Below, piece by piece: positions 1 through 8,085 of a stretch of DNA of 64,000 nt. Made by a program: the position numbers and the translations under genes. The number at the start of each line of letters is the position of its first letter. Position 1 is the first letter of the stretch. Origin of the DNA: Clostridiales bacterium (GTDB lineage: Bacteria; Bacillota; Clostridia; Christensenellales; Aristaeellaceae); the NCBI GenBank assembly GCA_015056325.1, contig SVGL01000006.1, positions 62,001 through 126,000 of the forward strand, given 5' to 3'. Below the pieces are notes generated by a model. That model saw only the letters and a list, made by a program, of their open reading frames with translations, was not told the DNA's origin and searched no databases.

Positions 1-1365
1 GTGCTGGCCTCTTCCCAATGGGAGGACAGCCGCGCCTACGACCCGGTGGTGGACGCCATGCAGCAGAACAACGTCTTCCAGACGCCCCCGAACCTGAAAG
101 AGCTGGGCCCGCTGCCCTCCCGCCGTATGTCCCACCGCAAACTGATCCGCTTGATCACCCTTTTCCTGGTGATCGGCGTGGTAGGTCTGGTGGGCCTGCT
201 CGGCTTCACCGTTTATCAGAGTCAGAAGGAAAAGGAGCGGGAAAAGAACCGGGCGCTGGTCACTGCATCCATCGTCAACGATCAGGCTGCCCACACCATT
301 CTCATCCCCGGTGAGGACGGACAGCAGATCTTCATCAGCAACGAGGAAATCCGCGCGAGCTACCCGGTGGTGGGCGGATTCGCCACCATTGAGATTGCCG
401 ACCATGTCTGGTACGAAAACATCGAAAACATCACTGAGGAAAGCATGAGCGTGACGCTCCTGCCCTATGTGAAAACCGCCTCCCGCCAGAAGCCGCTGGA
501 GCCCATCACCTATGACATCGTCATTCCCCTCAGCCCGATCCAGCTGGTCACGCCTGAACAGCTGCGTACCGAGGTTACCACAGCCATGTACTCCATGCTC
601 TTCAATGTTCGCCCGGATTCCCGGGTGACCATCAACGGCGTGGATGTCTCCGACACGGTGAACGAGCGTGGCGAATTGACCTATAACGCCACCGTACAGC
701 CTATCGGCGACAACGTATATCATGTTTCCGTCCGCAGTCCCTACTGCCGCGATAACACGATGACCGTCACCCTCTTCCGTGAAGTGCAGGAGATCCCGCT
801 GGACCTGTCCGCTACCACCTATACCTCCACCAGCAATAAGGTCATCCCTATCGACTGCACCACCATCCCCGGTGCGGAGATCGAGATTCTCTCCCCCTTC
901 ACCGACCTCAAGATCACTGATCTGGACACCACGGGTGAGTTCTCCTTCAACGCTGTGTTTGACCATATCGGCTACAACACCATCTCCATCACCGCATCCT
1001 ATCCCGGCAAGAAGACCTCCCGCGTGGATTACACCATCTACTACGTCCCCAGCCCGGATGATTACACCATCAAAGCTTGGCCGCTGAATCGCGATGCGGA
1101 GTACAACGAGCTGCTCAACAACATCGAAGCCCGATCCGCCAAATCAACCGTGTATCTTGGCGTGGGCACCATCGCCTACCTGGTCAGCGATGAAAAGCCT
1201 CAGCTGGCTGTCATGTACTGCTCTGATGATGGCACGACCCGCCCGGTGCTGCTGGAGAACCAGACCAAGACCACCTGGAAGGTCGGCGAGTACTACAAAA
1301 TCTACTGCGACGCCTACGGTGTGTACAACGGCATGCCCTGGCTGATCGCCCGCTATACCTACTAA
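1..1365 (+). CDS. Membrane-anchored protein of unknown function (5' end probably outside window)
   Basis: The frame is open from the first base, so the true start probably lies upstream. It encodes at least 454 residues: about 48 cytoplasmic residues, one transmembrane segment near residues 49-72 (core LITLFLVIGVVGLVGLL), a short charged stretch, then a long extracellular part rich in Thr, Ser and beta-branched residues that looks like stacked beta-sandwich domains. I recognise no enzyme motif. The next gene starts 15 bp downstream with its own Shine-Dalgarno sequence, so the two are probably one operon of cell-surface proteins. Confidence 0.75.
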   Translation: MLASSQWEDSRAYDPVVDAMQQNNVFQTPPNLKELGPLPSRRMSHRKLIRLITLFLVIGVVGLVGLLGFTVYQSQKEKEREKNRALVTASIVNDQAAHTILIPGEDGQQIFISNEEIRASYPVVGGFATIEIADHVWYENIENITEESMSVTLLPYVKTASRQKPLEPITYDIVIPLSPIQLVTPEQLRTEVTTAMYSMLFNVRPDSRVTINGVDVSDTVNERGELTYNATVQPIGDNVYHVSVRSPYCRDNTMTVTLFREVQEIPLDLSATTYTSTSNKVIPIDCTTIPGAEIEILSPFTDLKITDLDTTGEFSFNAVFDHIGYNTISITASYPGKKTSRVDYTIYYVPSPDDYTIKAWPLNRDAEYNELLNNIEARSAKSTVYLGVGTIAYLVSDEKPQLAVMYCSDDGTTRPVLLENQTKTTWKVGEYYKIYCDAYGVYNGMPWLIARYTY

Positions 1366-1379
1366 AACGAGGTGACCCC

Positions 1380-2138
1380 ATGTTCCGACTGCTGATCCTG
1401 CTGCTCATTGCAGCACTGCTGCCCCTTGGCAGCGTCGCGGAAGCACCTGTCTCCTTCGCGGATGACCTGACGGCTGTCTACACCTGGCCTGAGGGCGCCC
1501 CCGAGTCCGAAGCCAGCTATGTGTACCGCTGTACCTACCCACAGCTCGCGGGAGACGAAGCCATCGCCCAGACCATCAACAACATCTACCAGTACGAAGT
1601 CAGCTATGCTCTGGACTTTGACTGCCCGATGAACGGCTCCAGCCATGACCCGGCGGAGGGCCAGATGCAGGTGGATGTCACCTACGAGGTGACCCACCTG
1701 AGCAGCGACCACCTGTCCATCCGGATCGATAAGGAAGTAACCATTGGCGAAAGCTGCGTCCGCGTGGTAACAGCCCACACCTTCCCCCTGACGGGTGAGC
1801 GCGCCGGTACCGTCATATCTCTTCCGTACCTGCTTGGCGTGATCAAGCAGGGCGAGACGGACGAATGGCTCATCGACCGCCAGACCGCCAAGGTGGACGC
1901 CTGTGCTCGCGACATGGTGTGGTTCCTGGTGGAGCGGGCCATGAAGCAGGAGAACAGCCCCATCTATCCGGATATGACCCTGGAGGAGTTCGAATGGGGC
2001 TTCTACCCGGAGGAGGACTTCTTCCTGGATGAGGAAGGCAATTTCGTGTTCTTCGTGCAGGAGGGCGTCATCGCGCCTGCCGAGGCCGGTCAGTTCTTCT
2101 TTCCTGTAACCCTGGATGAACTGCTGGACGAGCTCTGA
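1380..2138 (+). CDS. Exported DUF3298-like protein
   Basis: A 252-residue protein with a signal peptide (residues 1-20, hydrophobic LLILLLIAALLPLG) and no further membrane segment. The C-terminal part contains a pattern typical of DUF3298/RsiV-like extracellular domains: a Phe-rich 'yPEEDFFLDEEG..FFVQEGVIAPAEAG' region at about residues 207-235. In some relatives this domain binds muramidase or follows a DUF4163 domain; no ligand can be inferred here. GAGGTG lies about 5 bp before the ATG. A strong terminator follows directly, closing the operon with the upstream gene. Confidence 0.7.
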   Translation: MFRLLILLLIAALLPLGSVAEAPVSFADDLTAVYTWPEGAPESEASYVYRCTYPQLAGDEAIAQTINNIYQYEVSYALDFDCPMNGSSHDPAEGQMQVDVTYEVTHLSSDHLSIRIDKEVTIGESCVRVVTAHTFPLTGERAGTVISLPYLLGVIKQGETDEWLIDRQTAKVDACARDMVWFLVERAMKQENSPIYPDMTLEEFEWGFYPEEDFFLDEEGNFVFFVQEGVIAPAEAGQFFFPVTLDELLDEL

Positions 2139-2142
2139 TGCA

Positions 2143-2174
2143 AGCGGAGGATGCTGCAGCGTCCTCCGTTTTTT
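2143..2174 (+). terminator. Rho-independent terminator
   Basis: The stem CGGAGGA/TCCTCCG (2145-2151 with 2162-2168) is followed by six T. It lies directly after the DUF3298-like gene and closes the first operon. Confidence 0.9.
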
Positions 2175-2219
2175 ACATTTGTGACTGTATTTTCCCGGCC
2201 AGGAAAGGCCCTGCAGCCC

Positions 2220-2247
2220 TTGACAGACGCGAATCGTGCCGTATAAT
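2220..2247 (+). promoter_or_regulatory. Sigma-A promoter for the gene at 2330
   Basis: TTGACA (2220-2225), a 16-bp spacer and TATAAT (2242-2247): both hexamers are perfect consensus. The leader to the ATG at 2330 is about 75 nt. Confidence 0.85.
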
Positions 2248-2329
2248 AGTGTATATGTCGGATCGTATCTGCCATTGCAACTCGCCGTCGGCAGACCAAC
2301 ATTACGAATTTCCCGAAAGGAGGCCTTCC

Positions 2330-3373
2330 ATGCTGCGTGAAACCAATGTCCAGCGGCTGCACTGGGCAGACAAAACCATGTCCGTCATCCGCCAGGAGCA
2401 GCTGGAGGCCTGCGAAAAGCGCCTTCTGGCCCTGCCGAAGGTTACCGTGTTCGACCTGAGCGACGATTTGCAGATAGAAGAGATCTGGCAATGCTCCTAT
2501 GACGCTCAGGAGCATCCCCGGATGGAGCAGCTCCATACCCGCAAGGAGCTGCGGGCCCAGGTGCTGGCCAGCCTTGCTGCAGAAGCCGCACTGCTGAGCG
2601 TGGAAGAGCATTTGCTGGTGGAACGCCTGATTACCCTGGGCGGCACGGCAGAGCTGATCGACTGGGAGGAAACCTCTGCAGCGGAATCCCTCGTGCGGCG
2701 CCTTTGGTGCACCATCAGCCGCCGGAATAACCGCACGGTCGTCCACATGCCGGAGGCACTGCTTACCCCGCTGACACTCACCCTGTCCACCCATCAGCAC
2801 CAGGAGATCCGTGACCGGCTGATGCGCCATGACGCTGTCATCCGCGCAATGCTCTATATCGGCGGCCTGCTGCATTATGAAGAACCGCTGTATCACCTGA
2901 TGGCGGACGTGCTGCAGGATACCTATGCCAGCAGCCCCGAGCTGGCCCTGCGCTACCTGCGCACCGCCTATGATTACACCCATGACCGCAACGGCGACAT
3001 GATCCTGCTCCATCCCGGCCTGGCAGATCCGGAGCACCTGCTGAATCAACACGTTCGGGTGAAGGAGTACTCCATCGAGCTCAGCGAGGAAACCATGCGC
3101 GGCGCGGTGGACGGCATTCTCCCCGAAGAGGAACCCCTCTTTGACCGGCTTTACGGCCTGTTTGTGGGCGCCACCCGCCCCGAACTCACTCCCGAGGGTG
3201 CGGCTGAGGACATGCTGATGCTGGCCAAACAGGGCGTATCCCTGAAGGAAATGCAGGAGGTGCTGGGGACGCTGCTGAGCATCCAGCCCACCGAGGATAT
3301 GCGCCGTGCCGTGGCCCTTGTCCACACACACACGCCCCGCTGGGGATTGATGCACACCGCCCTTTCCCAGTAA
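2330..3373 (+). CDS. Conserved hypothetical soluble protein
   Basis: A 347-residue protein without signal peptide or membrane segment, rich in Leu, Glu and Arg and predicted to be mainly helical. I do not recognise the family. The start at 2330 is chosen because AAAGGAGG stands just before it and a consensus promoter lies about 80 bp upstream; the same frame is open further upstream but would cross the preceding terminator. It is followed after 12 bp by an RluA-type pseudouridine synthase gene and is probably cotranscribed with it. Confidence 0.7.
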   Translation: MLRETNVQRLHWADKTMSVIRQEQLEACEKRLLALPKVTVFDLSDDLQIEEIWQCSYDAQEHPRMEQLHTRKELRAQVLASLAAEAALLSVEEHLLVERLITLGGTAELIDWEETSAAESLVRRLWCTISRRNNRTVVHMPEALLTPLTLTLSTHQHQEIRDRLMRHDAVIRAMLYIGGLLHYEEPLYHLMADVLQDTYASSPELALRYLRTAYDYTHDRNGDMILLHPGLADPEHLLNQHVRVKEYSIELSEETMRGAVDGILPEEEPLFDRLYGLFVGATRPELTPEGAAEDMLMLAKQGVSLKEMQEVLGTLLSIQPTEDMRRAVALVHTHTPRWGLMHTALSQ

Positions 3374-3385
3374 CGGAGAATAGAC

Positions 3386-4252
3386 ATGAAGTACGAGTTT
3401 ATCACCGATATGGCGGCGGAAGGCCAGCGCATCGACGCGTGCATCCGCCGTTTTTTGCCGGAGGTGCCCCAGCGCACGGTTCAGCAGAGCTTCACCCGCC
3501 GGGATGTGAAGCTGGACGGCAAGCGCGTCAAGCCTGACGTTCGTGTCACCCACGGACAAAAAGTGGAGCTATTCTGCATGGAACAGACCACGCCCCTGGT
3601 GGACGTGGTCTATGAGGACGATGACGTGCTGCTGATCAACAAACGCGCTGGTGTCAGTGTTGAGCCCGACGAGAAGGGCGGCGTGACGCTGACCGAGCTG
3701 GCGCTGAAGCACGTCCGCCAGAAGAACCCGGACGCGTACCCGCCCAAGGCCTGTCACCGCCTGGACAACCAGACCTGCGGATTGACCCTCTTTGCCAAGA
3801 ACGAACGGGCGGAAGCGATCCTCACCCGCGCCTTCAAGGAGCGCAGCATGGACAAGCGTTACATCTGCCTTGTCCGAGGCATGATGAAGCCCCCCGCCGC
3901 CACCTGCAAGGCCTACCTGGTCAAGGACGCCAAGGCAGCCCGCGTCACCATTCATGACGATATGGTGAAGGGCGCGCGGCCCATCATCACCGAATACGAG
4001 ACCCTCGAGGCTGGGCCCATCAGCCGCTTGCTGGTGCACCTGGTGACGGGCCGCACCCATCAAATCCGCGCTCACATGGCCGCTCTGGGCCATCCCTTGC
4101 TGGGCGATGACGTCTACGGTGATCGTGCCTTCAATCGCCAGCAGAAGGTGCAGGGCCGTCTATGCCTGTGCGCCGCCCGGCTCACCCTGGAAACCGGCGG
4201 CGAGCTCCCCCAGCTGGACGGAAAGACCTTTTCGGTCAAATGCCCCTTCTGA
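3386..4252 (+). CDS. RluA-family 23S rRNA/tRNA pseudouridine synthase
   Basis: This 288-residue enzyme is predicted to isomerise uridine to pseudouridine in structured RNA. An N-terminal S4-like RNA-binding part (about residues 10-70, with FTRRDVKLDG) precedes the catalytic domain. The family signature HRLDNQTCGL around residue 120 supplies the catalytic Asp, and TGRTHQIRAHM near residue 215 is the conserved RluA C-terminal motif. Length is normal for RluD/YlyB-type enzymes. The start is preceded by GGAG. The exact RNA target cannot be read from sequence. Confidence 0.92.
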   Translation: MKYEFITDMAAEGQRIDACIRRFLPEVPQRTVQQSFTRRDVKLDGKRVKPDVRVTHGQKVELFCMEQTTPLVDVVYEDDDVLLINKRAGVSVEPDEKGGVTLTELALKHVRQKNPDAYPPKACHRLDNQTCGLTLFAKNERAEAILTRAFKERSMDKRYICLVRGMMKPPAATCKAYLVKDAKAARVTIHDDMVKGARPIITEYETLEAGPISRLLVHLVTGRTHQIRAHMAALGHPLLGDDVYGDRAFNRQQKVQGRLCLCAARLTLETGGELPQLDGKTFSVKCPF

Positions 4253-4259
4253 TATTTTG

Positions 4260-4284
4260 ACGGACTCTTCGGAGTCCGTTTTAT
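4260..4284 (+). terminator. Terminator with UUCG tetraloop
   Basis: ACGGACTC-TTCG-GAGTCCGT followed by TTTATT. The C(UUCG)G loop is exceptionally stable. It ends the pseudouridine-synthase transcript and abuts the convergent SPOR gene. Confidence 0.9.
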
Positions 4285-5114
4285 TGTGCCGCCAATGCAG
4301 TACGCCAGCTGCAGATCTCGTCATACATGCCCATCGCGTGGGTTTTCAGCGCCGCTGAGAGAGCCGTTGCATCTTCCGCAGCAAGCAGATCGTCATACCG
4401 GGCATCCCAGTTGGCCGTGATGGCCATCATGTCCCTGAACAGCGCCGGCACGTCCCTGCCGAAGCGGCGATTCACCGTGTCTTCCCAGAGGGTGATCTGC
4501 GCATCCATGGCGTCCATGGCGGAGACAACCTCCTGGGTGGTCAGCTGGGCTGCATCCAGCTCCACGGCGATATCACGGAGCGCCGCAGCGGTGGACGTCA
4601 GCAGCGTAAAGCCAGCTTCTGCTGCATCCAGCTGGCCAGTCATTCCTGACAATCGCATGCGCAGCTCCGGGCATTCCCAGACATAAAGATAGGTGTCCAC
4701 CTTCTGGTTGGTTTCCAGGCGAGTGCGCACGGCGGAGGCCTCCGCTTCCGTACCGTAGCAGGCAATAAACACCCGCCACTTCTCCCCTTGCTTGACCACC
4801 GTTCCCGGCGCGCCCCGCTGGCTGTAAGCGTCTGCCTTTTGTGTCGCTGCCTCCTGGGTAGAGAACACCCCTGTCTGGATAGCGTACCATGTTTCGGCGG
4901 GCAGCGTGACCTCGCGGGATTCTGTCGTTTTGTCAAGATCGCCCGTCAGCGGCGCAGGGACGGACAGTCCGATCTTCTCCATCACGAAGGAAGCCTGTCC
5001 CTTGCCAAAGAACCATACCGCAGCGCACGCGGCGATCACAATCACCACCAACCACCTCAGACGCGCCGCCCGTTTCTTCCGTCGCTTGTACATCCGCGTT
5101 TCCACCCTGCCCAT
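4281..5114 (-). CDS. SPOR-domain membrane protein
   Basis: A 277-residue bitopic protein. A basic N-terminus ([12 protein letters not shown]) is followed by one membrane segment at about residues 20-38. A SPOR domain lies at about residues 70-150 ([15 protein letters not shown]... [14 protein letters not shown]), then a helical extracellular C-terminal part. SPOR domains bind denuded peptidoglycan glycans, often at division septa or in spore-cortex turnover. The start at 5114 is chosen because a purine-rich AAAGGGGGGG sits 6 bp upstream; the open frame extends 26 codons further without a better site. It is transcribed away from the rubredoxin gene. Confidence 0.8.
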   Translation of the reverse strand: MGRVETRMYKRRKKRAARLRWLVVIVIAACAAVWFFGKGQASFVMEKIGLSVPAPLTGDLDKTTESREVTLPAETWYAIQTGVFSTQEAATQKADAYSQRGAPGTVVKQGEKWRVFIACYGTEAEASAVRTRLETNQKVDTYLYVWECPELRMRLSGMTGQLDAAEAGFTLLTSTAAALRDIAVELDAAQLTTQEVVSAMDAMDAQITLWEDTVNRRFGRDVPALFRDMMAITANWDARYDDLLAAEDATALSAALKTHAMGMYDEICSWRTALAAQ

Positions 5115-5196
5115 GTACGTCCCCCCCTTTTGTTTGAACATATGTGAAAAAAACATCGCGTATGCAGCAATTTCATGTTTCACTTGCCGCATACGC

Positions 5197-5205
5197 TGGT
5201 ATCAT
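5197..5205 (+). promoter_or_regulatory. Possible extended -10 promoter for rubredoxin-FprA
   Basis: TGG-TATCAT fits an extended -10 element about 34 bp before the rubredoxin ATG. No good -35 hexamer is present at 16-18 bp, so the call is tentative. Confidence 0.4.
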
Positions 5206-5238
5206 AAAAGCATCAAAAGAAAGCGAGGTATCTACCTT

Positions 5239-5397
5239 ATGAAGAAGCATGTCTGCGAAGTTTGCGGTTGGGTTTACGACGAGGAAGCCGGTTACCCTGA
5301 GGGCGGCATTGCCCCCGGTACGAAGTTTGAAGATCTGCCCGAGGATTTCGAGTGCCCCCTGTGCGGCGTGGGTAAGGATCAGTTCAGCGAGGAGTAA
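5239..5397 (+). CDS. Rubredoxin
   Basis: A 52-residue iron-only electron carrier. The two metal-binding knuckles CEVCGW (from residue 5) and CPLCGV (near residue 38) supply the four Cys ligands of the Fe(SCys)4 centre, and the [12 protein letters not shown] segment is typical of the family. The start is the ATG after GCGAGGT. It is only 6 bp upstream of a flavodiiron protein gene, for which rubredoxin is the usual electron donor, so the pair is expected to reduce O2 or NO in this anaerobe. Confidence 0.97.
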   Translation: MKKHVCEVCGWVYDEEAGYPEGGIAPGTKFEDLPEDFECPLCGVGKDQFSEE

Positions 5398-5403
5398 TTT
5401 CTG

Positions 5404-6555
5404 ATGCGTATCACCAACGACATCCGCTACGTGGGCGTCAATGACCACGATCTTGACCTGTTTGAGGGCTTGTACCCTGTGCCGGAAGGCGTGAGCTACA
5501 ACTCCTATGTCATCATGGATGAGAAGATCGCCGTGATGGACGCAGTGGACGCCAGCTTCGGCGGTACCTGGCTGACCAATGTCCGCAAGGTACTGAACGG
5601 CAATCAGCCCGATTTCCTCATCGTCCACCACATGGAGCCCGATCACTCTGCCTCCATCGCACTGTTTATGGACGCTTTCCCCGAGGCTGTGATCGTTTCC
5701 TCCCAGAAGTCATTCCCGATGATGAAGGCCTTCTTCGGCGCTGATTACGCCAACCGTCGTATAATCGTCAAGGAGGGCGACATGCTCTCCCTGGGCCGTC
5801 ACAGCCTGACCTTCATCAGCGCGCCCATGGTTCACTGGCCCGAGGTGATCATGACCTATGACCAGACGGACAAGGCGCTTTTCACTGCGGATGCATTCGG
5901 TAAATTCGGCGCCCTGGATATTGAGGACGACTGGGCCTGCGAGGCCCGCCGTTATTACTTCGGAATCGTGGGCAAGTACGGCGCCCAGGTGCAGTCCGTG
6001 CTGAAGAAGGTTGCCGCGCTGAACATCGGGACCATCTGTCCCCTGCATGGCCCCGTCCTGCAGGGCCAGCAGCTGACGGAAGCTCTGCGGCTTTATGATA
6101 TCTGGTCCTCCTACCTTCCGGAGGATGAGGGTGTGGTGATCGCCCATGCCTCGGTGTACGGCAACACCCGCGCTGCAGCAGAAAAGCTGGCGGAAGCCCT
6201 GCGCGAGAAGGGCGTAATGGTCACGCTGCATGACCTGACCCGCTGTGATATCGCAGAAGCCGTGGAAGACGCCTTCCGTTATGATCGCCTGGTTCTGGCC
6301 GCCGCTACCTACAATGCGGATGTGTTTCCGCCCATGCGGAATTTCATCACCTGGCTGACGGAGCGCGGCTACCGCAGCCGCCGGATCGGCCTGATCGAGA
6401 ATGGCTCCTGGGCGCCCATGGCTGCCAAGGTTATGCGCGGCCTGCTGGAGGGCAGCCGTGATCTGACCATCCTCGAGCCCGTAGTGAAGATACAGTCCGC
6501 CCTGAATGAAGATTCCACCGCGCAGCTTTTAACTCTGGCTGACGCGCTGGTATAA
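5404..6555 (+). CDS. FprA-type flavodiiron protein (O2/NO reductase)
   Basis: This 383-residue A-type flavoprotein is predicted to use a non-haem diiron site to reduce O2 to water, or NO to N2O. The N-terminal metallo-beta-lactamase-like domain contains the iron-binding HHMEPDHS motif near residue 78 and further His/Asp ligands (SAPMVHWPEV, CPLHGP). The C-terminal half is a flavodoxin domain beginning near residue 245 (IAHASVYGNTRAAAEKLA, the FMN phosphate loop). It has standard class A length with no extra C-terminal domain. Electrons should come from the rubredoxin encoded just upstream. Confidence 0.95.
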   Translation: MRITNDIRYVGVNDHDLDLFEGLYPVPEGVSYNSYVIMDEKIAVMDAVDASFGGTWLTNVRKVLNGNQPDFLIVHHMEPDHSASIALFMDAFPEAVIVSSQKSFPMMKAFFGADYANRRIIVKEGDMLSLGRHSLTFISAPMVHWPEVIMTYDQTDKALFTADAFGKFGALDIEDDWACEARRYYFGIVGKYGAQVQSVLKKVAALNIGTICPLHGPVLQGQQLTEALRLYDIWSSYLPEDEGVVIAHASVYGNTRAAAEKLAEALREKGVMVTLHDLTRCDIAEAVEDAFRYDRLVLAAATYNADVFPPMRNFITWLTERGYRSRRIGLIENGSWAPMAAKVMRGLLEGSRDLTILEPVVKIQSALNEDSTAQLLTLADALV

Positions 6556-6565
6556 ACCCACTTCG

Positions 6566-6587
6566 CCCCGCTTCGGCGGGGTCTTTT
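6566..6587 (+). terminator. Terminator of rubredoxin-FprA operon
   Basis: CCCCGC-TTCG-GCGGGG followed by TCTTTT, about 10 bp after the FprA stop. Confidence 0.92.
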
Positions 6588-6696
6588 CATGGATTCAAGG
6601 CAGTCTATGCATCCTCCCGCCAAATAGTAAGGAAGACTCCCTTCCCCTCCTGGAGTCATTGTGGTATCATCAATGCATTACAAAAGGGGGATTCAA

Positions 6697-7230
6697 ATGA
6701 ACCTTGACATGAAACGCATCGGCGCGTACATTCAGCTGCGTCGGAAACTCACCGGACTGACCCAGGCACAGCTGGGCGAACGGCTTCATGTGACAGCCCA
6801 ATCCGTCAGCAACTGGGAACGCGGCGTTCTGCTGCCGGACACGGCTACCCTGCCTGACCTGGCAGAAATCCTCGGCACAACGGTGGACAGCCTGCTCGCT
6901 GGCGGAGATTGTCCCCCGCGCTACCGCCGCCGGATGACGGTGGAACGCATCCGGGAGGCCATGGGCTGCATCCAGCGGCTGCGGGAAATCCTGGGCGCCG
7001 ACCATCCATTCTACCGCACGATGATTGACGCACTGGATGCCCGCATGAACAGCAGCATCGAACTTGCCTTCCAGCGGGAGGGCGCGATGGACGCCTATAT
7101 CTGTGAAGCGCTGCTGTTCTGTCTGGAGCAGGGAGACTATGTAGACCGTGATAACGTGAAGGCAAACATTGCCAACATAAAGGCCGCCGCCTTTGTCCTT
7201 GCGCGGCTGGACGCTATGGGTGCCAAATAA
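6697..7230 (+). CDS. XRE-family transcriptional regulator
   Basis: A 177-residue protein. Residues 5-65 form an HTH_3 domain (IGAYIQLRRKLTGLTQAQL... VTAQSVSNWERG... LAEILGTTVDSLL), a Cro/cI-type helix-turn-helix. The remaining helical part, with a Cys-containing segment near residue 130, has no domain I recognise and may bind a ligand or partner. The ATG at 6697 is preferred because AAAGGGGG lies 6 bp before it; the frame is open 12 codons further upstream. It faces a convergent exported-protein gene across a shared terminator. Its target genes are unknown. Confidence 0.85.
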   Translation: MNLDMKRIGAYIQLRRKLTGLTQAQLGERLHVTAQSVSNWERGVLLPDTATLPDLAEILGTTVDSLLAGGDCPPRYRRRMTVERIREAMGCIQRLREILGADHPFYRTMIDALDARMNSSIELAFQREGAMDAYICEALLFCLEQGDYVDRDNVKANIANIKAAAFVLARLDAMGAK

Positions 7231-7237
7231 ATACACA

Positions 7238-7278
7238 AAGAGGATCGCTCCCCCATCGGGAAGCGATCCTCTTGCTTT
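7238..7278. terminator. Terminator between convergent genes
   Basis: An 11-bp stem, AGAGGATCGCT/AGCGATCCTCT, with a C-rich loop, flanked by AAAG and TTGCTTT. It can serve both the XRE gene (plus) and the exported protein gene (minus). Confidence 0.85.
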
Positions 7279-7285
7279 GATTTGA

Positions 7286-7978
7286 TTACTTGGTGACAGC
7301 AGTGATGTGGGTGTTGATGCCGTTGTACCAGTACACGAAACCGGTCACGTCCACCACATCGCCAGCCTGCAGGGCGCCCACAGCCGCGTAGACCTCGGTC
7401 TCGGGGCCGGTCAAGTAGCGCTCCACGCAGAAGCTGTAGTCAGCGCCAGCGTAGGTCAGGGTGACATAGATGTCATCGCCGGGCTCGCCGTTCTTGTACT
7501 CAATGGCCTTCACGGTCATGCCCTTGAAGATGGCCAGCTGATTCTGGTAGGAGATCAGCTCCTCAGTGCCCAGCACAGCGGTCAGGTCGATGGGCTCGGC
7601 AACGTAGTTGATGCCGCCCTCGACGAACTCAAAGGTGCCGTCCATGACTTCCACTTCGTCCGCCCAGGCGCCCTTGTAGCCGGTCACCTTGATCTTGGCA
7701 CCGGGAACCATCTTGGTAGCATCTTCCTCGGAGCAGGCCAGCTCATACAGGAAGTAGGCGCCTTCCTGGTCAGCGGCGTACACGGTGATCTTGTTGTCCC
7801 ACCAGGACTGGGTGGCCTGCACGTAGCACTCGATGACAACTTCGTCATCAATCGCGGCGGCGGCGTACTCAGCGTAGGTCATCACGCCCTCGGACTTGGC
7901 TTCCACAGCGGGAGCCTCGGCAACGGCGACGCAGCCCAGCATCATCAGGGCCAGCAGCATAGCAACGATCTTCTTCAT
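7286..7978 (-). CDS. Exported OB-fold-like protein
   Basis: A 230-residue secreted protein. The signal peptide spans residues 1-20 with a likely AVA-EAP cleavage site; a Cys in LGCVAVA makes a lipoprotein possible but the lipobox is weak. The mature part has two related beta-rich halves. The first (DDEVVIECYVQATQSWW... PGAKIKVTGY) and the second (ALQAGDVVDVTGFVYWYNG) carry the 'G..V.V.G' patterns of extracellular OB-fold domains. Function is unknown. GGAGGG precedes the ATG at 7978. Confidence 0.7.
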   Translation of the reverse strand: MKKIVAMLLALMMLGCVAVAEAPAVEAKSEGVMTYAEYAAAAIDDEVVIECYVQATQSWWDNKITVYAADQEGAYFLYELACSEEDATKMVPGAKIKVTGYKGAWADEVEVMDGTFEFVEGGINYVAEPIDLTAVLGTEELISYQNQLAIFKGMTVKAIEYKNGEPGDDIYVTLTYAGADYSFCVERYLTGPETEVYAAVGALQAGDVVDVTGFVYWYNGINTHITAVTK

Positions 7979-8022
7979 TTTGTTTCCCTCCATATTTCTG
8001 TTAGGATCGGGGTTACCTGGCT

Positions 8023-8051
8023 ATTATACAGGTTTTTTGACAAAAAATCAA
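8023..8051 (-). promoter_or_regulatory. Promoter of the exported OB-like gene
   Basis: On the minus strand TTGATT (8046-8051), a 17-bp spacer, then TATAAT (8023-8028), about 45 bp before the ATG at 7978. Confidence 0.75.
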
Positions 8052-8085
8052 TGGATAGGTCAAGATTGTTAAAATTCCTACTATT

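Noticed and set aside
2138-2329. Longer N-terminus for the gene at 2330
   Set aside because: It would cross a terminator and the gene's own consensus promoter, and AAAGGAGG sits at the later start.
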